Part shown: one piece after another, positions 51,643 through 63,627 of the stretch
How positions within the stretch are numbered: the stretch's first letter is position 1
How the letters are laid out: each line of letters starts with the position of its first letter
Assembly (NCBI RefSeq): GCF_020382885.2
Contig: NC_058499.1
Span: 13,067,872-13,131,871, forward strand
Reading direction: 5' to 3'
Length of the DNA stretch: 64,000 nt
Source: Scatophagus argus
Lineage: Eukaryota > Chordata > Actinopteri > Scatophagidae
The notes under the pieces: generated by a model
Database searches by the model: none
What the model saw: only the letters and a program-made list of their open reading frames with translations
Told to the model about the DNA's origin: nothing
Position numbers and translations under genes: made by a program

Positions 51643-53301
51643 TCATGCATCAAACATCTTCTTCCTGCCCTCCATACCAGACATGGCCTCCACATTCTTA
51701 CGCCAGTCACCCACCTCCATGGTCAGCTCCTTAGTAAACAAAACAAACAGACCTTTAGGTTTTTGCAGTTTTTTTCAAAGATTTTGGATGGCTGTATCTC
51801 TGCTTCACTGGGCATACCTTCTCTTGTTTGATGTCCTCTTTCTTCACAGACTTGAGGTTTGCCCTCAGGTCCATGGAGCCCTTGCTCTTGGACCCAAAGA
51901 GAGCTCTCATCATCTCATCTGCCGAGACTCTCACCTTTCTCAGAGCTGGCTTCTTGAACTTCCCTCCGAGGTCCTGCACCTTTAGATTCAGTTCATTGAT
52001 CTAGAGGTGTTGAAAGTGCTTAGCTGGTGACTTTATGTTAATAAACAACACATACTCCTGATATACTTCAGTATTTTTTATTTAAATCTGGTGTGTGGTG
52101 GTGCATGACATACATCTCTGTTGTTCTTGATGACTTTGGCCTCGCAGTCGTACCGCTCCTCATCCACCATATCAATCTTTGCATGAATCTGCTTACAGAG
52201 TTTCTGCAAAACAACAGTAAATACAAATATCCACACTGTTGAAGTACAAGGACAAGACACTCTTTTATGCTTTACTTCCTCTGGTGATTTTTTGTGACTC
52301 CCACCTGTAGGTCATCCAAATTCAAACCTGCCAGCTGCAGGGGTGGAAGCTTCTCTCCCAGGTAGTGAACCTTTGCTTCCTCTTGTGCTGCCTTCTCTGC
52401 CTCCAGCTCTTCCATGGCACGAGCCAGCAAGAGGATCTGGATGAGTCAAAGTTAACATGGAGAGAAGTCAGCTCTTATTGTTTTCCTGTTACTTGATTTG
52501 TGTGTCAGAATTTAAGGTAATAAGTTAGCACATCATAGTTTATATGTCTTACCTTCAGGGAGAGCTTGCGGGAGGCTGAAATCTTGCATTTGGGCTGTAA
52601 ATAATAAAAAATATTAAACATTACATCTAACCTATAATGATATAACATATATATATACTTTTCTGTAGGATCAATTAGGTTTGTTTGGTTTTTTACCTGC
52701 AATAGCTAAAATATGTTCCCAGAGTCTTTTCTCCTTGTCTAAACTTGCTATTCTATGTTATATCAAGTAAAAATGACTCCTTACCATGTGTCTAAATACA
52801 TTTGCCCATATGACACTGAACAAAACATCACAATAAACCTTTAGTTTAGCTCACACCTGAAGAAGAATTTTATGTACCTCAGTATAAACACAACATGTCT
52901 GCAAAAATTTTGACATTTTACTTTGACATTAAACTTCAACTTTCAAAGTTCAACAACAAAGTTCAAGAATTGATCATTGCATGCTCCATATACCTTTTAA
53001 GGCTGAAAACATTAACAAGAAGTTTAATAGAATCATTGTTTCTTTGTATTTGTTGAGCTGATCTTTCTAAAGAAGGACATTTGAGTTTATCAGACAGTGA
53101 TATTTTAATAATAAAGTAATATTACATGACCCATTTCCTTTAAAATATTGTTTTCTTCAATGGAAAAGAATCATTCACTGAAAATGCAAACATGACTACT
53201 TGAAAAGTTAGCACAATGGGACTGTTTTTCATAAATACGTCTGGTCAAATAAGTCAAACTACCTTTGCCTCTGCCTTGGGCGGCATGCATGCTGGTGTGT
53301 A
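51643..53301 (-). CDS. tnni1: Troponin I, slow skeletal/cardiac type
   Basis: Troponin I is the inhibitory subunit of the thin-filament troponin complex in striated muscle. Exons 5' to 3': 53301-53263, 52594-52553, 52436-52305, 52203-52114, 52000-51818, 51729-51643. From the ATG at 53286 (MPPKAEAK) they encode 185 aa (human TNNI1 187). The N-terminal helix [14 protein letters not shown], the IT-arm helices ([18 protein letters not shown]), the inhibitory region ([18 protein letters not shown]), the switch segment and the C-terminus ([20 protein letters not shown]) are all present. [14 protein letters not shown] and the C-terminus are TNNI1-like rather than fast (TNNI2). Divergences include [12 protein letters not shown] where slow isoforms have the more usual LLGSKHKV. 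The first exon listed is open upstream of the Met (YTPAC), so translation may start further 5' (see 53421-53424 and 53577-53587). Which teleost tnni1 paralogue this is cannot be resolved by eye. Confidence 0.88.
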
Positions 53302-53420
53302 CTGAAGAGAAAGGAAAAAAGAATGGAAAGGAATTTAAGCTATATTAAACGTCAAACTTTAATTGTTTGATCAGTTATTTGAATTAGATGGCATGACAAG
53401 ACATGCAGGCTGTTACTTAC

Positions 53421-53424
53421 ATCA
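53421..53424 (-). other. Possible 4-nt microexon (TGAT) of the troponin I gene
   Basis: On the minus strand CACCACAG|TGAT|GTAAGT gives an acceptor and a strong donor around four bases. Joined to the upstream exon ending at 53577 (ATG TCA GAT GA) and to the exon starting at 53301, it restores one frame, [18 protein letters not shown]. Without it the upstream ATG is out of frame. The acceptor has a weak pyrimidine tract, and a longer exon from 53503 is an alternative. Confidence 0.35.
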
Positions 53425-53576
53425 CTGTGGTGGTCATGTGGAATTTGTTCGACCAGAGAAATCAAAGATGCAGAAACAAACAAGATAGATGGTTATTATT
53501 CTGATATAAAATGCTTCGTTTGACAATAACTACTTTGGGAAAATAAGCTTTTAAATTGTGTGATGACAGGACTTAC

Positions 53577-53597
53577 TCATCTGACATTGTTGAACCC
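53577..53597 (-). other. Probable upstream troponin I exon with an ATG
   Basis: On the minus strand an acceptor (TTTATCAAG, approximate) is followed by GGTTCAACA and ATG TCA GAT GA, then a strong donor GTAAGT. MSD plus an acidic residue is a usual start for fish striated-muscle troponins. The exon is at least 5' UTR and may hold the true start. Confidence 0.4.
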
Positions 53598-53599
53598 TT

Positions 53600-56150
53600 G
53601 ATAAAGAAAGAGAAAAAAATGATCCAGTGACAAAAAGAAAATGGCACCTAAAATTTCAGAATATGTGTCGAGTGAACAATTGGAATGGCATTAACATCAG
53701 TTTGCTTTTATATGTCAGACTTGTACACCAAAGATCCTCTACTGAATAGATGAGTCACCCCACAAAAGTTTATGATTTTAAAAACTTTGTGTAACAGCTT
53801 TCTATTAAAACTGACATGTTGTCTTATTGCAGCAGGTCTTGTGAACCCAGCATTCATTTTCCGACCTACATCCAAAACAAAGTCAACATTTCCTTGTCTT
53901 CCCTGATCCATAGTGATACCTTGAAATAAAGACATAGTGAGCCATCTTCTCTTTGTTTAGCTGCTCTTAAAGGTGCCTTGTGACGCCTCCCACTTCTTTA
54001 AATTGTTAGTCGGTCAATAGCATTAACGGGAAAGCGGCGTTTGTTAACTCAACAACTTTTCAATGACTGATAAGATTATCACCTCTGTTGGAAAGGATAG
54101 TGTCCTATCAACCAACAAAATGGATCTCACCCTGAAACAACATCATTGTTTTCTGGAACCACAATAAAACAAACAACAACAACAAAAATTGTCTTCTCCA
54201 CAATTTATCTGCATATGCAACACATTTGTGAGCTTGTGGTGATGTTTGTATGCTTCAGTTTACACCAAACGTGTATACGTGTAAACGAGTCTAGCCTTTT
54301 ATTTTAATAGGCATACACTTTAGTCCATACTGTATGTCTGCATATTGAGAACAGCAGTTTTTTCTGTTACTGTTGCTCCACAGCACATGTCATGTTGCTA
54401 TATTCAATAACCTTTGTGGTGCTATGTCTGTCATCCACACAATGTGGTGCACCCACTCAGTTACTATTAAACACATGGTTGGATTAACCTGTTAGGAGCC
54501 CAGGGTGCCAAAACGTTCTTGTTAAGCACAGAAAAGCATATATACATACATGGAAAGTAGGCCTACAGCTGAAGCTTCTGGGAATATCATTAGTTTTCCA
54601 GTAGTTGGTCATAGCTGATGATTGCGCTTTGGGAAAAGTCAGGGGTTTAAATTGTTATTTGTTTTCATGGCATTTCATACAGTACTTGTTGAGAGATTTC
54701 ACTAAAAACCACAAATATCTACCTCATGACGGGTCTAGAGGAAATGTCAGGGGTTCACATGAGTCAGTAGCATTCATCATCTGTCACAATGAATGTGTGC
54801 AGAAAATGTCATGCAATTCATAAGATTTCTCTGACTTTAACCACGTTGAATAATGATGAAACAAATGGTGTTGATAGAAATGAACTTCCAAAGGGTCAAA
54901 GTTTTTATCACCCATAAGTAAAACATGAACATAAATAAAAGCATACATAAATGCAAATCTCATACAACAAGCTGAAATTCAGGGCAAGAATAGCAGAAGA
55001 TAAGAGGTGATCGTCGTGAAGAGCACCGTGCCAATGTAACTACTAAAACATGTGCACCAGCTCATGTAATATGACCACTGCACAGACCTGAACAACAACA
55101 CCAAAGGTTGAACCTGGAGCATTCACCCATTACTCATTCCAGTGTATTGTTTTGGTTCAGGATGTTCACAAGTTTATGTGGGAATACCACAAAAGCAGGA
55201 AAGTCATGACTGTCTGTCATCACTTTGAAGAAGGACAAGTTTAGGTCGCATATTTTTGTGCCTGCCTCTCTTCTGTTTGAACTGAAAACAGAATCACTAA
55301 ATCACTTATGGGTCATACCGTGTACATGCTTTCTGATATGATTAAAATCTGAATAGTATGATGCAGAAGGTAAGTATTAGCTGGGAGATCACTGCGTCCT
55401 TTACAGGCTGGAAAGTGTCGACCTTGATGGCTTCACCCTTCTCTGACTCTTCTATGAGAGTGATGATATGTTTTATGGACCTACATGAACAAAAGGATGT
55501 TGTGTTTTTTTAGAAGCATGTTCAGTGTAACCCCCAACTGCACAAGACAGCATGCAACACGACTTTTGAGCTATATTTTGGGACCAAAAACTATGTACTA
55601 CCTTCACGTCTCTCTGTAATTATTTTACATGTTGTAGTCAACCAAAGTGCCCAGAGAACTGTTCACTCTTTTCACTTTCTCTTAGTTCCTGCAGTTTTGT
55701 GTGAATGGTCTCAGTGGATGGATTGCCATGAAACTGTAACATGTCAGAATTGTGTTCACTTTGGTGACCCCAACACTTTTCATCAATGGAAAAATAGAAT
55801 ATTTATCTAATACTTTGGTTCATGATTAAATGACCTACTGGGAGAAAGAAACCGATGAGTGTATCTCTATGAACTTTTTTTTATTTTGCTTCTCCCTTGC
55901 TGCTTTCGCGTACACCAGTGAGTCTCTCTTTTCCGACAGTATTTTATCATGGCAGCAAGTGAACACACCAGGCAATTGACACGTGAAAAAAAAAAAATCA
56001 AAATATTATATATAAAAATATAAACAAACATGTAAAACTGTTGACAGGACAGCTTCAACTACAACGTCTGTAACTCTTTCTATTATGGTTTTTCATCCAT
56101 TAGGGTTTTGGATTTCTAAAACGTCACTCGAGTCGAGAAATTCACGGGCG
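53600..56150. other. Intergenic region between tnni1 and c2cd5
   Basis: No gene is recognised apart from the unidentified exon-like stretch at 55342-55480. Around 55700-55790 a fragment (GGATGGATTGCCATGAAACT) of the same repeat family as at 36935 is present. The 75-codon minus-strand frame at 53708-53935 shows no known motif. Confidence 0.45.
55342..55480 (-). other. Unidentified exon-like open stretch
   Basis: After an acceptor-like CATGTAG on the minus strand, a 45-codon open frame encodes SIKHIITLIEESEKGEAIKV, then VDTFQPVKDAVIS, then a hydrophobic end (LILTFCIILFRF) and a TAA. The composition looks like real protein and the tail resembles a GPI-signal or membrane end. I do not recognise the family and see no upstream exons before the c2cd5 promoter. 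It could be a stray last exon, a gene relic or chance. Confidence 0.3.
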
Positions 56151-56300
56151 GGGCCGACAGGAGAAAAACCCTACTGCGCATATTCATTGACATATTGAAC
56201 CGCTTACCCAGGAAGTAAATCCGGAAGCAAGGAAAGTTTTTAGCGTATGCGACAGGCAGCGCCATCTTTGGATCCCGTATCTCGTTTTATACAAATCTGC
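56140..56300 (+). promoter_or_regulatory. c2cd5 CpG-type core promoter
   Basis: A TATA-less cluster of GC box (GGGCGGGGC, about 56148), NRF1-like TGCGCAT (about 56175), ETS site ATCCGGAAGC (about 56219) and a YY1-type GCGCCATCTTTG (about 56260, inverted AAGATGGCG) lies here. This is the usual layout of housekeeping promoters with start sites near the YY1 motif. Confidence 0.6.
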
Positions 56301-57360
56301 GGATGATACTCAGACCCCTCGGAGTACCCCTTGAGTATTTATTCACGTAAAATACATCAAAGCGACCGAAAACTATAATTAGTGCGTATTATGGAAATTT
56401 ATATTTTTATTTCCAATGATACTAGCCATTAAAAGGTTTATTTTGTTATTTTAAACGCAGAAACATCAGTGCAGTTTTCAAATGGAAGTACGACCTTACG
56501 AGGTGTACTTGAAGGCAGCACACTAACCTCTGAAAACCCATTCATCACGGAGGGTATCTTCAAGCTATCCGTTGGCTTTACGCGCGAACTAGCGACGTGT
56601 GCAATGGCTATGGATGTATTGACTCAGTAAGTCGGTCGTTACGCCATTCGTACAGCTAGTCGCGTATAATATCAGGCTGGTATACATTCCCAAATTGGAC
56701 GACACTGTCTTGGCTGGCCAGCGCCTTGTGTTATGGGAGAGACACGGAGGTCAGACGAGCGGTGGGCTGTCAACAACAATGTCCGAGTCAAACAATTCTG
56801 CTACCGCTTTGACAGCTGTCTTCTGATGTTATAGCACTGGTGAGGGTGATATTTTTTTCATTTGGAATAGCGAGGCATAATTTTCTTGTTACATGGGAGG
56901 TGGCTTGCAGTGTGTAGTATGATCGTAAAAACATGGCCGATCAGGTAGAGCTTAGGAGATTGTGACTGCAATGCAGTTAACCTAAGTGGCTTTTCTTGCT
57001 AGCCTTGCTTTGCTGCCTCAATGAAGCCACAGGACAGTTGTTCTCCTGTTTATGAAGGGCAGGGCTATAGATGGCGTTAACTCTGAACCTAGTCGATAAG
57101 CTATGTAGAGTTAAGCTAGAGACGTTGTTGAAATCTTGCTTAGCAGAGATAAGCTAGTTTATTAGCTTGTGAGCATGTAAATAGATGAGGGGGCCCTCCA
57201 CGCTGTCAACAACATATGTCCATGAAATTAAAACCTACACTCTTCTGAAGTCTACTCTTTTGCGAGACAGTAGCGTTGATTACAGCAGATAAAAAGCCCC
57301 TGAGGCTGATACTTTTTGTTATTGATATTATTTGTTTACAGGTTAACTACAAATTAAATC

Positions 57361-60300
57361 ATGCCTGGCAAACTGAAGGCCAAAATTGTGGCAGGACGCC
57401 ACTTGCCTGTGATGGACAGAGCCAGTGACCTCACTGATGCTTTTGTTGAGGTGGGTGAAGGTTGAAGATTTGTTAAGTTATAATTTCAAAATTTCTAAAT
57501 AAAATATAATTTCTTATAAAAGTAAATGAAACGTTTGTCTCTGGCTTTATTTTTCAGGTTAAGTTTGGAAACACAACCTTCAAAACCGATGTGTGTCCCA
57601 AATCCCTCAATCCACAGTGGAACTCAGAGTGGTTCAAATTTGAGGTAAAATACCTGTGAGCTTCCCTTTAAACACAGCAGGAAGTGATTGTATTACTTTG
57701 ATACATCACACAATGCAGATGAGTTGGATTAAATTTTAGCATCATTAACTTCTTTTCCCATCTTATTTCTGCTCTGCTTTTGTCTTCTTTCCATCTCTTT
57801 CTCTTGTTGTCTAGGTTGATGATGAGGACTTGCAGGATGAGCCCTTGCAGGTCACAGTGTTGGACCATGACACTTACAGTGCTAATGACGCTATTGGGAA
57901 AGTTTACATTGACATCGACCCGCTGCTGTGCAGCGAGGCTGCTTCTGTCATTTCTGGGTGGTTTCCCATCTATGATACCATCCATGGTACTAAAATAAAC
58001 TAATGTGACCATGTTAATTGAACATTTCCCCCTGTAGTATGCCTTATTACAATGCATTTCTTGCTGTTAGGTATCCGAGGGGAGATCAATGTCCTTGTCA
58101 AGGTGGAGCTTTTTAACGATTTGAACCGCTTCAGACAGTCCTCCTGCGGGGTCAAGTTCTTCTGCAGTAAGTCTGACTTGACATTTGCTTCAAAATTGTT
58201 TGGTTACAGTTCAAAAATATAACACAAGATACAGTTGTCAGCAAAAGGTTATGTGTGAAGCAGTTTGTAAAATATGTTTATTTTAAGCACAATATAATTT
58301 TGATTTATTAGACATGACTAACACTTAATCAGCCTTACAATGAGTGCACCAAGAGTGTATCTGTAAACAAGGAATTGTCACAGAAAAATACAAGTCAAAA
58401 ATTGAGTAACAGCTTAAGAGACTTTAAAAGGAACTTTTCTGCATTTGTCTGATTGTGCATGGTAGCTACATCCATTCCACGATGCTACCGGGCAGTGATG
58501 GTGCATGGATTTGTGGAGGAACTTGTGGTAAATGAAGATCCAGAGTACCAGTGGATTGACCGTATTAGAACTCCCCGGGCCTCCAACGAGGCACGACAGA
58601 GGCTCATCTCTCTCATGTCTGGTGAGGAAAATCACAGTGATCTTCTATGATGTTGGTGTGCAGGAAGAAGAATTTGATTCCTCCCATTTTTCCCTTCTTA
58701 ATTTGGTTAATGTTTCTGTTACCCTGTATTTAGGAGAGCTGCAGAGGAAAATAGGGCTTAAGGTGCTGGAGATGGGCGGGAATGCTGTGGTGGGATACTT
58801 ACAGTGTTTTGACTTGGAAGGAGAGTCTGGCCTGGTGGTCCGGGCCATAGGTACCGCCTGCACACTGGACAAACTCAGTTCTGGAAGTGCTCCCAACACC
58901 ACCACACATACGCACCCTAACACAGCCCCTGCTTCCAACGCCTGCAATTCCCCTTCTAAGGACGGAAAGGAGTGAGTATCAACTAACAACACAAGCATGG
59001 ACCCTACCTCTTTTTATGTGCAAGTTTCATTGCAAATCTAGTTTGTGAGAATGCAGAATATGATCGGTGTGTGCATGAAAGGGAGTGTGTGTGGACTAAA
59101 TGTACTGTATGCAATATCTATTTATAGTTTAGCAGTTACACCTGTGTGTCTCAGTATCTTTGATTTCCCTTTGTAGTTTGTGTGTATATTGTGTCACGTG
59201 TATTGCATCATGAAACTAACAGCACACAACATATCCTGAGACACACACGTACAGGACACACACAGCCATCCTCAACCCCCCTCCTCGTCCCTTGTCTGCT
59301 CTTTTAGACCACTCTTGCATGGCTTTCTGCTCTGCCTCTGCATGTTCTAGTGCTGCGTCTATTAGTGAGTATCCAGCACTCATGTGTTCTGCTCAGCCCT
59401 TAACAGTGTGCTCCTTAACTTTGGTTTGTTTTCCTCACCATGGCTAGAATAGTTAGCTTGTGATTTCAGCTCATTGCTGTAAGCTTAGCTACAGCTGAGT
59501 GCATGTGTGCCTCTGCCTCTATATGCATTTATCTTTGTGTCAGTGTGTGTGAGATTGTGTGTATATCAGGGATGTAAACACTGTTATGGTGATAACTTTG
59601 GGTCTTGTTCTGTTCATGTAATTATGGGGATATTTGTCAGAATGACAGTGGAAAGAAAAGTGTCCAGGAAATGATACTATACAGTATGGTTTGTTATATA
59701 TGCATATTTTTATCTTATTTCCTCTTTACTTGTTTACTCACTGAACCAAAGTTATCTTGACCCAGAATTTGTAGCAGCAAAGCTGAATTGGTTTTGATAA
59801 TTAATTAAAAATAGGCTTTAAAAATTAAATTAAATGTTTGCTTTGTCAGTTTTTCTTGACACAATTTCGTGTTATTAACCATAGAGAAATTCTAATACCA
59901 CAATACCATTTCGACTCCTAATTATTATTGGATGTGGATTATTAAGGATATGTTTAATTGTGAGTTTATCTGATTTTTTTTTTTTAAATCAAAAAGTAGT
60001 TCATATTTTACTGTAAATATAAATTGTTTATTTTAATTATAAATCTTCTCTTGTCTGCAAGATTTTATGATGCAGTCTTAAACATGTTTCCATTGTGAAA
60101 GAGTTCTCAGACCTCAGTGAAGGAGAATAAATAATTAAATGTCAGAAAACCATGATAAATGCCCCTCATAATGTCATAATCTCTCCTCTAGAGACTAAAG
60201 GTTTTAAAAAGGTAAAAACCAAAAAGCAGCAGCTTCTAACATTTGACATTCATAACATTTAATTACAATTTTTCTACAGCTTATCTTGTCTCTATGCCTG

Positions 60301-63300
60301 TTGAGATCTTTGTCAGCTTTTGACATGTTTGCATCCCTGTGTATGTTTGTGTGAGACTGAGATCTAAGCTATGCATGAGTTTCCTGCTGAGGCAAAGACG
60401 GGGAGTAAAACCTTTTTTTCCCTTTTGTCTCCTTTTCCACTGTATTGCAATGTTGTGGTGTTGGTTTTTGTGTGCGTCTCTTTCTTCCTCTCTTGCTCTC
60501 TGGCTACATTCGGATTGGGACGTTTCTCACTGCTTGTGTCCAAATCGGCCCCTTGTCTTCCTTTCTCTGCGTGCTGATTGGCCCAGGTCTCCCCTTGCCC
60601 ACGGATGCCGCTCCACCCACAACAGCCCAGTGCATTCAGCCTGCAGCTCCCAGAGACTGTCCCAGAACTTCTCTGTCTCTGTTCCCACACTCATCTTCAC
60701 TGGTACGCAGAGGCAGGGAAGGAATTAGTTTCAGGAGAAAGACAAGATAATTAAAATACAAAGAGAAGTAGACGGTTATGTTTCTATGGAAGGTGAATGT
60801 ATTTTTGCTGGGGTGTGGTAGATTGACAGGCATGTAGTAGCAATAAAGCCATGGTGTAGACAGAGGCATCAAGCCACAGAAGGAGGGCAGAAAACTTTTG
60901 TTGTAGAAAGCCCAAATGGGAAGCTGATGGTGCCCTTAAATCCCCTCCACCTGGCATATCTTTTTTTCTGGTGATAGACAGTAGACGACAAGTCGTGTCA
61001 TTCTGCATTTTTTTTGGTTGATTACCACAAGCAGCCAAATGGTGTGGTTTTAGCCCTGAATAAGGGCCTTTGATCCCTCTGCAGTCACCTGACCTTTGCT
61101 TCACTCTTCTGGGACACATGCTTCAGCTCTTCATCCTCTGTTGAATCTGACCTTCTTGTGTGCCACATTGCTTTCTTTAGTTTAGTGTGTGTGTGTGTTT
61201 CCTTGTATTTATGTATTTTTTGCTTTCCATGCTTGCTTTCTTTTGTCCTCCAGCCATCTGTAGCACCTCTAACACACCTCACCCAAAGCAAACACATCAC
61301 ACATTAACATACTCACCTTCCTACTTAATGGCAACACTGAACCACTCCCATATGTGCACGCTCACACACATACACGCTCAGAGGGTGAGGTGGTGACTGA
61401 CGTGGGTGTGTGTATATGTGATGTTCTTCTGGCAGGCCGGTATTTGGTGAGGACCTGCTCTCGTCCTCTGGCCCACCAACCCCTTTCAGAGCCCTTCCCA
61501 CCTCCTCCTCCTCTCCTCCCCCCTTCTCTCCCTCCAAGCCATGCAGCCGCCAGTCCTCATCATCAGACACAGACCTCAGTTTGACGCCCAAGACGGGTAA
61601 GAACACTTGGCCCCGCCCTCCTTTCCCATTCTCATCCTTCCCTCTCCTTCACCTCATTGTGGTGCTACTCTGGTGGTGGTGTTTTTTTGAATTTTTGTTT
61701 AAAAAAAAAATTCTACTTGAGTTTAATATTATTTTATTGTTAATATTTGTTTAGCCCAGTCCCATCCTCCTCCTTGTCCTCATTGGCCTGCTGTGTCTTC
61801 TTCTTCTTTCATACCATTGAAAAAAGGATATTATAGCCTTTAGTTCCTGTAAGGCTTGCTTAATTGTGTGAAGACACACCAGATCAATGTATTAGTTTTG
61901 TCCCCATGTTGTTGTGGTCTTTAATTGAAGCACTGTGTCTCATGAGGGTTTGTTGTTGATCTAAGGTCACTTATTCATTAGCAGCCATTATGGTAAATCA
62001 TTGAGGAAAAGGTAAGTTTAGTCAAACTCTGCCCCACGGACAACCTGAGCACATTCCTACCAGAGTCGCTCCACTGACCCCTCAGGAAGAGACCAGCAGC
62101 CCCTCAAGCCAACATCCCCCTTCCATTTCCCCACTCTTCTGCTGTTCTTTTTAATAATTCCTCTTCTCTCTAATTTGTTTCTCATATTCTGTTCCTCTTG
62201 CGTTCTCCCATTGCTTCTCTCACTTATTTGTGTTAACTTATCCAATCTTATTCCTTACACACCTCTTTTCTTTAGCTTGGCTCCTCTTTGTTCTGTAATT
62301 AAAATAGGTTTGTTATTGTGCCTACTACCACTATTTTAAAGAAACAGTCAACCATTCACAGATGTGTAGGCGTTTATGTGGCTTGTTTGCTCCATCCATT
62401 ATAAAAAAAAAAGAAAGGCAACAGATTGAACCAGTTGCATAAGCTAACTAACGGGAATAACAACTCTAAATGTTTTCATTTGTCCTGAATAGCAGGTTGA
62501 TAAATAGTTAAGTAAAAAGTTAAGTACCCTTAGCAGTTTCGACCACAACTCCCAGTGTCTACTGAAAATGGATACCTCAGTTGCTACTGAGTGATTAGAG
62601 ATGATTCAGCGAGTGAATAGTTGAAACAAAATAAAACCCAGATCAACAAGAATATGGGTAATATGAACACAATGTCATGCAGAATAAGTGAAAGAAAATG
62701 GCAATTCAATTTAATTATCAGGCTATTCAATTTCTACACTAGTGTCCTCTTTCTCCTCATCACATCCCTCTCCTCCCTCATTGGTTGTTGTGCTTCTGAC
62801 CTCTCTCCTCATTGCTCTTCTCAATATATCTGTTTTTCTCTGTGCACCCTGCCATCTCTGTTTCTGCTGGATAGAGGGGCCCCAGCCAGTGAGACTCAGG
62901 CCTGGGATCTTCCTCTGCCCCAGCTCCCCCACCCTCTCCACAGACACTCTGTCCCTTCCTGGTTCTGGCTCAGTGGGTTGTGGTCATGGCTCTGCCCCCA
63001 GAGCCACCACCCCACCCCCTCCCTCCACCAACCACTCAGACTCTGCCTTGCTGCGAAAGAGTGTGTCCTTCACTGAGGACCTGCTGCTGGCAGCCTCCGG
63101 TATAGTAGGACTGCTGTGTGTCATCAAGAATCTGAACCTTACAACAATAGTGTTGGCACCTCTCTTGTATATTGAGGAAACAGCAGGAAGGTTCACACCC
63201 AGACTGACTTGACTGATGTTACCAGAAATATTAACTCAACATGCATGCTACTGCCCAAAGCTCATTGGGAAACAGCACTGGTCCTGTTCAGGATTCTGCT

Positions 63301-63627
63301 ATCTCAGACATACCAAAACCTTACTCTAGATCTTATATTTGTGCCTGAACAAGAGAAAAAGTTAAGAGCAGGAGTCTTAGGATGAGGATGAAGTAGTTTT
63401 GTGGACTGTTCTCTAGCTGAGGCGTTGTGTGCAGCTCCAGCATTTGCTTTCACTTGATTGCCATAATAACATTAATATTGCAGTGTACCAAATAAAGTGA
63501 AAGTGACATATTGAAGCCAGACTCTCCTCTCTGATCAGGAATGGGCAGCGGGGGCAGCGCCGGGAAGGAGGCAGGGCCTCTGAAGACCCTGCTCAGACAA
63601 CAGACGCAGACGGCCCTAGAGCAGAGG
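57361..63627 (+). CDS. c2cd5: C2CD5 (C2 domain containing 5, CDP138), 5' part, continues past right edge
   Basis: C2CD5 is a Ca2+/phospholipid-binding AKT2 substrate that helps insulin-driven GLUT4 vesicle fusion. 5' UTR exon 1 ends near 56839 (CACTG|GTGAGG); the coding exon 1 acceptor is at 57341. Coding exons: 57361-57450, 57558-57644, 57815-57986, 58071-58166, 58466-58621, 58734-58971, alternative 60587-60702 or 61436-61596, optional 62875-63099, and 63539-63627, which ends in phase 0. The N-terminal C2 domain (about aa 1-110) is typical: MPGKLKAKIVAGRHLPVMDR, SLNPQWNSEWFKFE, and acidic loop residues DHDTYSANDAIG. A YbjQ-like/C2CD5 core follows (GLKVLEMGGNAVVGYLQCFD). 61436-61596 matches the mammalian segment SRQSSSSDTDLSLTPKTG, and the last exon matches GSAGKEAGPLKTLLRQQTQ. 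The remaining exons are off the window. Confidence 0.93.
58972..60586 (+). other. c2cd5 intron 6
   Basis: A stretch of about 1.6 kb with T- and A-rich runs (for example a (T)10 near 59975) and no exon-like segment. Open frames in 60339-60586 are only the upstream overhang of exon A. Confidence 0.5.
60587..60702 (+). other. c2cd5 alternative exon A (phase 2 in, phase 1 out)
   Basis: Acceptor GCCCAG|G, donor ACTG|GTACGC. In the frame carried from 58971 (GA|G) it encodes a Ser-rich 38-residue stretch beginning ESPLAHGCRSTHNSPVHSAC. It leaves phase 1, which fits 62875 or 63539 but not 61436. Confidence 0.6.
61436..61596 (+). other. c2cd5 alternative exon B (phase 2 in, phase 1 out)
   Basis: Acceptor TGGCAG|G, donor ACGG|GTAAGA. 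It encodes EPVFGEDLLSSSGPPTPF and, further on, SRQSSSSDTDLSLTPKTG, the version I recognise from the mammalian main isoform. Entry and exit phases equal those of exon A. Confidence 0.8.
62875..63099 (+). other. c2cd5 optional cassette exon (225 nt, phase 1-1)
   Basis: Acceptor GGATAG|AG, donor CTCCG|GTATAG. It encodes 75 residues starting EGPQPVRLRPGIFLCP and ending near SVSFTEDLLLAAS. The length is divisible by three with equal phases, so inclusion and skipping both keep the frame. Confidence 0.6.

Noticed and set aside
62050-62160. Further c2cd5 cassette exon after the acceptor-like CTACCAG
   Set aside because: No GT donor keeps a frame within reach and the sequence is simple pyrimidine-rich intron.
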